A stretch of DNA of 64,000 nt, from the NCBI GenBank assembly GCA_006503475.1, contig RSEH01000060.1, positions 62,001-126,000 of the forward strand, given 5' to 3'. The stretch is from Stentor roeselii (Eukaryota; Ciliophora; Heterotrichea; Heterotrichida; Stentoridae). The translations under genes were made by a program, and so were the position numbers. The notes under the pieces were generated by a model. The model saw nothing but the letters and a program-made list of their open reading frames with translations. It ran no database searches and was not told the DNA's origin. Position 1 is the first letter of the stretch, and the number at the start of each line of letters is the position of its first letter. This document shows, piece after piece, positions 38,301-47,300 of the stretch.

Positions 38301-41300
38301 GGTTTCAACAGGACAAGCCAGATGATGAAGAAAAGGAAAGTTTTTATGATATGATTGCGCAAGATAAGGAAATCGTAAAAGTCATTCTGCTGTTAACTGG
38401 ATCTATTCATGGAACTAAGAATACTGTGACTCAGTATTTGGAAAACTTCAAGAAATATAATTGGCTTTGGGAGAAAAAAGCGGAAAAGTCACTTATTGAG
38501 TTCACGAAGAAGGACCCTGGACTTGATGAGTTTGAAGAGGAACTGAAGAAGTTCTCGCTTATTGAACAAAATATTGATAAAATTGAAGAAGTCTTTCAAA
38601 TTGGAGCAATGGCTCTTCGCACTCAGACTATTAAGGAGGGGCTTAAGGAATATGTGCATAATTGGAAAGCTGTATTTGCTAAGGATCTGCATAAAAGAGC
38701 GAAAGCGAGACTTGATGCTATCTTTGATTATATTAACTTGACTCATTCTAAACTTAATAAAAAAGCTGGAGGGATTGAAAATTTACATGAAGTTATGCTC
38801 AATATGAAAGAGGTTAGGCAAAAGGAAGGGGAAATTGAACTGGAAATCAAACCGATCATGGATATGTATAATATTCTTGATATGCATCTGGCAACAGGAA
38901 TGGAAAAAGACGAGCAAGACCACCGTCACATCCTAAAAAGCAAATGGAAGAGTCTAGTAGAAAAAGCCAACCAAAGACAAAACGAGCTTCAAGAGACCCA
39001 AAACATTTACAAAAAAGAGCTAATAGTAAGTGTGAGATCCTTAATCGTAAGTGTCGCCGACTTCCGTAAAGACTACGACAAAAGTGGTCCAATGGTTGTC
39101 GGAATTTCTCCAAAAGACGCTCAAGAGCGTCTTCGAAGTTTCAAAGAAAAATACGGTATTCAAGAGCGTACTCGAAACACCAACTTCGCAGGTGAGGTTC
39201 TTTTCAACCTTCCCCACCAGAAATACGTAGACCTAGACCAAATCAAAAAAGAACTTGAACTACTTGACATGCTTTACAACCTTTACGACAAAGTAAACCA
39301 AGACGTTGCCAAATGGAAAGAAATGGCTTGGAGCGACGCAGTTGAAAAAATGAACGAAATGACTGACCAAGTCGACAACTTCGCAGCTCAATGCAAAAAA
39401 CTTCCGAAACAGCTGAAGGAATGGGAAGCTTACAAAGAACTAAAAACTCAAATCGACCAGTTCTCAGAAGTCCTGCCGATTCTTAAGGACCTGAGCAAAC
39501 CTTCTATCAAACAAAGACATTGGGATGAGATAAGCAACTTGGCGAAACTTGAGGGAAAAGATAGATTTTCTATTACGACTGATGAGGTTTTTTACCTTTC
39601 AAAACTCATCGAAATCAACCTGCTCAACTGGAAGGAAGACGTGGAAGAAATCATCGAATCAGCTGATAAACAACTAAAAATTGAAGACCAGTTGAATGAC
39701 ATCAAAGCTAAATGGGATAATGAAATTTTCGACTTTGATACTTATCGAAATAGAGAATATTTCTGTAGACTTGGGTCAAAAGTCACTGAAATCCAAGAAG
39801 GACTTGATGATGCTCAAGCGGCTTTGACTACTATGAACGCTATGAAACATGTAACACCTTTTAAAGCTGAAGTCATGACTTATCTTAATAATTTCTCAGA
39901 AGTCAGTGAAATTATCGACTCTTGGCAAAAAGTGCAGATCATGTGGCAAAGTCTTGAACCTGTCTTCATGGGAGGAGATATTTCCAGAAACATGCCAACT
40001 GAAGCACGTCTTTTCCAAAATACCGACAAGATGTGGGTGAAAATCATGGAAAAAGCAGTAGAAACTCAAAAAGTCATTCCTTGCTGCCAGAATGAAATGC
40101 TTAAACAACTTCTGCCATCTTTAAAAGAAAAACTTGAGACCTGTCAGAAGTCTCTTGATAACTACCTGGAAAGCAAGCGAAATAAATTCGCAAGATTTTT
40201 CTTTGTGTCTGACTCGGTCCTTCTAAGCATTTTGAGTCAAGGATCAGAGCCCACTTCAATTCAGCCGTTTTTGGAAAACTTGTACGACGCGATTACAAAA
40301 GTTCAGTTTGACACAAAGGACAGGAAAATGATCATTGCCATGATGAGCAGCATTGGAAAGAGCGAAGAAAAAATCGAATTGACTGAACCTGTCAAAGCTG
40401 AAGGAAATATTGAAGACTGGCTTAAGAAGTTAGAGGAAGAAATGAGAAGAACTATTAAGGATATTTTAAGAAATGCTTCAAGGGACTGCATGTCGAATGA
40501 CTTTAAAGGATTTATTGAAAAGTACTGCGCTCAGGCTTCTTTGACTGGACTTCAGCTTTGTTGGACTTATCATGTGAATGAATGTCTTGAAAAGGCGAAA
40601 GATCGAAAAGTCGCTGAAAGTAAAAAAGAAAAAATGACTCAGATCTGGGAAGTTATAAGAGACTTGTGTTTAGGAGAACTTCCTAATGATATGATTCGAA
40701 TGAAAATCACAACTCTTGTGACCGTTCATGTTTACCAGAGAGATATTTTAGATGACCTTGTAAGTGGACTGGGAAAAGATGCTAGTACTAAAGGAAATGC
40801 TCAGAATAACTTTGAGTGGCTTAAGCGAACAAGACAGTATTGGAGAAATGATACTTTGAATATCAGTATCACGGATCAGGACTTTGAATATCAGTATGAG
40901 TATCTGGGAACTAAAGAAAGACTTTGTATCACTCCTTTGACTGATCGATGTTATGTCACTTTGGCTCAGGCACTTGGAATGAACTATGGAGGATCACCTG
41001 CTGGACCTGCTGGAACCGGAAAGACTGAAACTGTTAAGGATATGGGAAGGACTATTGGAGAGTTTGTTGTTGTTACTAACTGCTCAGATCAACATCGATA
41101 CAAAGACATGGCAAAAATCTTCAAAGGACTCTGCCAATCCGGTCTCTGGGGATGTTTCGACGAGTTCAACAGAATCAAACTAGAAGTCTTATCAGTGGTA
41201 GCAATGCAAGTAGCTGCAATAACAAAAGCCAAAAAAATGAAAGAAAAAACCTGTCAATTCCCAGGAGAAGTTCTTCAAGTAAGCCTGATTCCAACAACTG

Positions 41301-44300
41301 CTTACTTCATTACAATGAACCCAGGATACGCCGGTCGTCAAGAACTTCCAGAAAACATGAAAGTCTTATTCAGAGGAGTCGCGATGATGGTTCCCAACCG
41401 TCGAGTAATCATTCGTGTCAAGCTGGCAGCTCAAGGATACGATTCCTACGACCCCCTCTCTAAAAAGTTCACAATTCTTTACGCCCTATGCGAGGAGCAG
41501 CTTTCAAAGCAGCGTCATTACGACTTCGGCCTTCGCAACATAAACAGTGTTCTTCGAAGTGCTGGAAACATCAAAAGAGAAGCTCCTAAAGGCACAGAAG
41601 AAGAAATGTTGTTGATGAGAACTCTTCGAGACATGAACTTGAGTAAGCTAGTTGCAGATGACGAGCCTCTTTTCCTTCAGCTGTTAAACGATATCTTCCC
41701 TAACAAAGGAAAAGTGCAGAAAGTCCAATACGCTACAATAGAAAAAGGTTTGAATAAAGCGATTGCAGAAGAAGAACTGATCCAAGAGGACAAATGGATG
41801 TTAAAAATCATTCAGGTCTATGAAACTTCTCTCGTTCGACATGGTTTCATGTTAGTCGGTCCTACAGCATCAGGGAAGAGCACAATCATAAAAATCCTTG
41901 TAAAGATCTTATCAGAAAACGTTGTCCAGCACAAAGTCCAGAAAATCAACCCGAAAGCAGTCACATCTGAAGAACTTTACGGAAGGAAAATCGAACTCAC
42001 TGACGAGTGGATACCTGGAGTTTTTTCAAAACTATGGCAGAAGTTTAATAACAGGAACAACAAGTACAACACTTGGATTCTATGTGATGGACCTGTTGAT
42101 ACTCTTTGGATTGAAAGCTTGAACTCAGTCTTGGACGACTCGAAGATCTTGACCCTTGCGAATAATGACAGAATTTCTATGACTGATAATGTGAAACTCG
42201 TCTTTGAAGTTGAAAACTTGAAAAATGCGTCACCTGCAACTGTTTCTCGCTGCGGTATCGTCTTTTTAAGTGAACCTGACCTCGGCTGGACTCCTTTAGT
42301 TGACTCCTGGATTAAACGTCGAGTGTCTTCTCAGAAAGCACCTGTGACTGGGCGGTCAGAAGAAGCAGCAGCGACTAGAAAGATGTTTGACAAGTACCTA
42401 AATGACAAAGGAACGAATATCATGGTTCATATTGTGAAAGTTCTCAAATTCGTCCTTGTCATGCACTTCAACTACGCCCTTCAAATCCTTAACTTGCTGA
42501 CACTTTTAACAGCGATGCTTAACGAGTTCTCAGATGGAGACTTGAATGCAGTGGAGTTCGAAAAGCTCTTCTTGTATTGCATCGCCTGGTCCATCGGAGG
42601 ACTCATTGACCAGAACAACCGTCGAGCCTTCCACGAGTACCTCGCGTCTTTAGGAGGCCCGATGCCGCCTGCAGGCGAAGGCGAGACGATTTATGAATAC
42701 GGCTTCGACAGCAGTACTAAAAACTGGGTCAAGTGGCAGCCTCCTCAATGGACAGGCAAAGCAACTGGTAGCTTCGCAAGTCTTCTCATTCCAACATTGG
42801 ACTCCACAAGAGCAGAGTTCCTCATCAGCAAGATCTTCACCATCAAAATCAACGACGAGTTCAACAACAAGCAAGTCTTGATAGTAGGAGCTCCAGGAAC
42901 AGCAAAGACTTCTACAATTTTAATGTACACACAGTATAAACTTCCTGATAATACAATCATGAAAAAACTTAACTTTTCTTCAGCTACTCAGCCGAAGATG
43001 TTTCAGGATATTATCGATGATAGTCTTGAAAAAGGAGTAGGAAGGAATTTTTACCCTCCAGGGAAGAAGACCATGCTTGTTTTCATTGATGACGTCAGTA
43101 TGCCCTTCGTGAACACCTGGGGAGACCAGGTGACTTTAGAGATTGTTCGACAGCTGATTGAAGAGCGGGGTTATTACTTCTTAGAAAAAGACAAAATCGG
43201 TGATTTTAAAAAGATTGAAAATTTGATCTTCATCGCTGCAATGGGACATCCCACAGGTGGTCGAAATGACATCCCCAATCGTTTAAAGCGACAGTTCTTC
43301 ACATTTAACATGATCCTTCCCAGCAAAGAGTCGATTGACAACATCTACCTGGTCATCATCAACATGATCTTCCAGAAGAGCTTCACTGATGCCGTCGCCA
43401 AAACTGCCAGCATGTTGACAAGATCGACTCTTGAACTTTGGGACAAGGTCCAGATCAGGTTCAAGCCAACTCCCAGTCAGTTCCACTACCTCTTCAATAT
43501 GAGAGAACTTTCAAGAGTCTTTCAAGGAATCGTCGAATGTGTCAAGACTCGAGAAGGCAAGGAAGTCGTCAAATATGCGAAAAATGTTGGAACTTTGAAA
43601 CCTGAAGTCTTTTTAGTTGGACTTTGGAAACATGAATGTGAAAGAGTCTTTGAAGATAAACTTACTACTAAGGAAAATAAAGAAGAGTTTAAGAATTTCT
43701 TGAGGGATGTCACTGAAAGTGTCTTTGGAAGTGAATTTGAAGATCAACTCACTGAAGGACTCTTGTTTTGTGACTTTCAGAGGAAGGATAAACTTAATGA
43801 AGAAGGGGAAGTTGAGGAAGAAGCTCCGAAGGTTTATGAAGCTATTAAAAGTATTCCGGTTATTAAAAAGAGGATTGAGAAGTTCTTGGAGAATTATAAT
43901 GCGGACTCGAAAGGAAAGACTATGAACTTGGTTTTGTTTGATGATGCTATTCGACATCTGCTTAGGATTTCAAGAGTCATTCAGATGGATAGAGGAAATA
44001 TGCTGCTTGTTGGTGTTGGAGGGTCTGGAAAACAGTCACTTACTCGACTTGCTGCTTATATTGGAAAGCATATTTGTTATCAGATCACTTTAACTAAGAC
44101 TTATAATCAAAGAGCACTTTTCGAAGATTTATTGCAGCTTTATAAGTGGTCTGGACATGAAGGGAAGAAAACTACTTTCATTTTGACTGACTCTGAAATC
44201 AAGCAAGAGTACTTCCTTGAATTCTTCAACTCATTCTTATCCACAGGAGAAGTGGCAGGTCTAATCCAAAAAGAAGAAAAAGACATAATCCTCGCAGACA

Positions 44301-47300
44301 TGCGTGACTTATACGCAAAAGAAAAGCCAAACGTAGAGCCGGACAACCTTGCCCTAAACAACTTTTTCATAGAACGAGTTCGAAACAACCTTCACCTGGT
44401 TTTATCCTTCAGTCCAGTAGGCGATAAATTCCGAGAAAGATTCCGTAAATTCCCAGCAATTTTCAACGGTTGCACAATCAACTGGTTCCTGCCCTGGCCC
44501 AAAGAAGCTCTTATCAGTGTAAGCAAGTCATTCATTGAAAGTTTCTCAGTTCACTGCACGCCTGAAGTGAAAGAAAGTCTAACAAGTCACATGGGAAGAG
44601 TTCACAACTTAGTAAACGACGTCTGCAGTTTATACTACAACAAAATGCGAAGACATGTCTACGTCACTCCCAAGTCCTACCTTTCCTTCATCTCTTCTTA
44701 CAAAACTGTCTACAAATCAAAAGTCACTGAATTAGAAGACCAAGAAAAAAGAGTCGCTCTCGGCTTGAAGAAGCTAAAAGGCGCTGAAGAAGACGTGAAA
44801 GAAATGCAAATAAAACTCGAGACAGAAAAACAGAAAATCAACGAAGCTGAGCAGAAAACTGAAATCATGTTAAAAAAGCTGAAAGTCGAGAAGTCCAAAG
44901 CAGAAAAACAAAGTGAAGACGTCTCAGCCAGGAAGACTCAATGTGAGAAACAAGCGGAAACTATCAGAACTGACCAACAAGAAGCTGACAGAGACTTACA
45001 AGCCGCTTTGCCTTATCTTCAAAGTGCACTTGATGCAGTCGACAAGATCACAGGTCCTGACATCAACGAAATCAAAACAGCCAAGAAGCCAGCAGACATC
45101 ATCAAGCTCATCTTCGACGGAGTCCTGATCCTCTTCGGCCTTCAAATCAACGGAACGAACTTCAGGACTCACGGAATGCGAAAACTGACTTTTGAGTTCT
45201 TAAACGATTCTTTTGACGACTACGGCAAACCCATGATTAACGACCCGAAGTTCTTAGCGAAACTCATCCAGTTCTCAAGAGAAGAAAAAGATAAGATCAA
45301 TGATGAGACCTGTGAACTTCTATCGCCTTATCTCGAACTAGAGCACTTCACTTCTCAAAACGCAAAAGCCGCAAGTAACGCTGCTGAAGGTCTTTGCATT
45401 TGGGTACGCGCAATGGTCGACTACCATGAAGCCTCGAAGATCGTCAAGCCGAAAATGGACTTTTTGACGAAACAAAATCAAAAACTTGAAGCGGCCATGG
45501 CTGAACTTGCTGGAGCCGAAGCGGAACTTAAAGCTGCTCAGGATATTTTAACGAAACTTGAACAGGACTTCACTGAAGAGAATAATAAGAAGAAGGTGTT
45601 GGAGGAAAATATGAATAAATTGAAGAGGAAGACTGATCAGGCGAATAAGTTGATTGTTGGACTCACTGATGAAAAAGCTAGATGGACGGAAGACTCGAAA
45701 AACTTTGCTGATTTGAAGAGAAGGCTTATTGGTGATGTCGCTGTTTCAACTGCTTTTATGAGTTATTGTGGAGCTTTTAATTCAGAGTTCAGGAATATGC
45801 TTATGAAGGATTATTTCATTCAGGATCTCACTTCTAGTGCGATTCCTGTTACGCTTAGTTTGGATTTGACTTCTTTCTTGGTTGAAAAAACTACGGTTTC
45901 TGAATGGAACTTGCAGGGACTGCCGAAAGATGATCTTAGTACACAGAATGGAATTATGGTTACTAGGGCTAGTAGGTTCCCTCTTATGATTGACCCTCAG
46001 GGACAGGCTCATCGATGGATCTTGGCGAAGGAAAAGGAAAATTTGAAGATCACTGGAATGTCCGGCAAATTCATGGAGCACGTAAGATTCTGCCTCGAAA
46101 ACGGTATGTCAATCCTAATCGAAAACATCGAAAACGAAGTTGACCCTGAGCTAGACCCAGTTCTCGAAAAGCAAACAATCCAAAAAGGTCGAAACAAAGT
46201 AGTAATGGTTTCAGGTCAAAGTACTGAATGGACCGATTCCTTCAAGCTCTTCATGACATCCAGACTAGGCAATCCTCACTTTTCGCCAGAACTTGCAGCG
46301 AAAACAACAATCATAGACTTCACAGTCACAATCGGAGGACTCGAGCAACAGCTTCTCGGCCGAGTTCTAAGCAAAGAGCAAAGGTCACTCGAGGAGTCCC
46401 TTCAACAGCTGCTCGAAGAAATCACAGCAAATGCAAAATCTCTCGAACAATACAACAAGAACCTTCTAGAGCGACTCAGCAAGACCGAAGGCAACTTGAT
46501 TGACGACACTGAACTTATCGAAGTGCTAAACAGCACAAAAGCCAAAGCGAAAGAAGTCCAGCAGAAACTGTTCGAAGCCAAGGAAAAACAAGAGGACATC
46601 GGCGAGAAAAGAGAAATTTACAGACCAGTCGCCACGCGAGGTTCACTTTTGTATTTCGGAATCGTTGAAATGAGTTTGGTTAACTGGATGTACAACACGT
46701 CTCTCACTCAGTTCTTGCAAAAATTCGATGAGTCAATCGAACTTGCTGAAAAAGCAGCGACTCCTCAAGAGCGAGTCAAAAACATCACCATGAAATTGAC
46801 TTATATTGTTTATAGGTACATCAATCGAGGACTCTTTGAAAAGGATAAACTCACCTTTTTACTCATGATTTGCTTGAAGATTTTACTTATCGGAGGAAAA
46901 ATCACACAAATTGATGCGGACTTACTGCTGAAAAGTGGAAGAGGACTTGATAAAAACTCTATTCCGCCACCGAAACTCGATCTTGATGTTGAGGTCTGGA
47001 AAAATGTCATTGCCTTGTCGAAGCATTACTATGGAAAAGAACATCTCTGCATCTTCGGAGATCTGCCCAGCGACATGGATGAGAAAAAGAACGAGTGGAA
47101 GACATGGCTTGAAAGCACTGCTCCTGAAAAGCTAAATGTTCCGAAGTACCAAGAAGCCATCAACTCTGAACGAGAAATCGGGAAGTTTATTCATTTCACT
47201 CTTGTCAGGGGACTGAAAGAAGATAGAACTATTGTTTGCGCTATTGATTTCATTGAAAATCTGCTTGGAAAGGACTTTGTTAGTCCTGTCACTGATTCTA

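Noticed and set aside
41640-41660. GTAAGCTAGTTGCAG as a hidden intron in dynein
   Set aside because: It lacks A at position 10, and the encoded KLVAD is conserved in dyneins.
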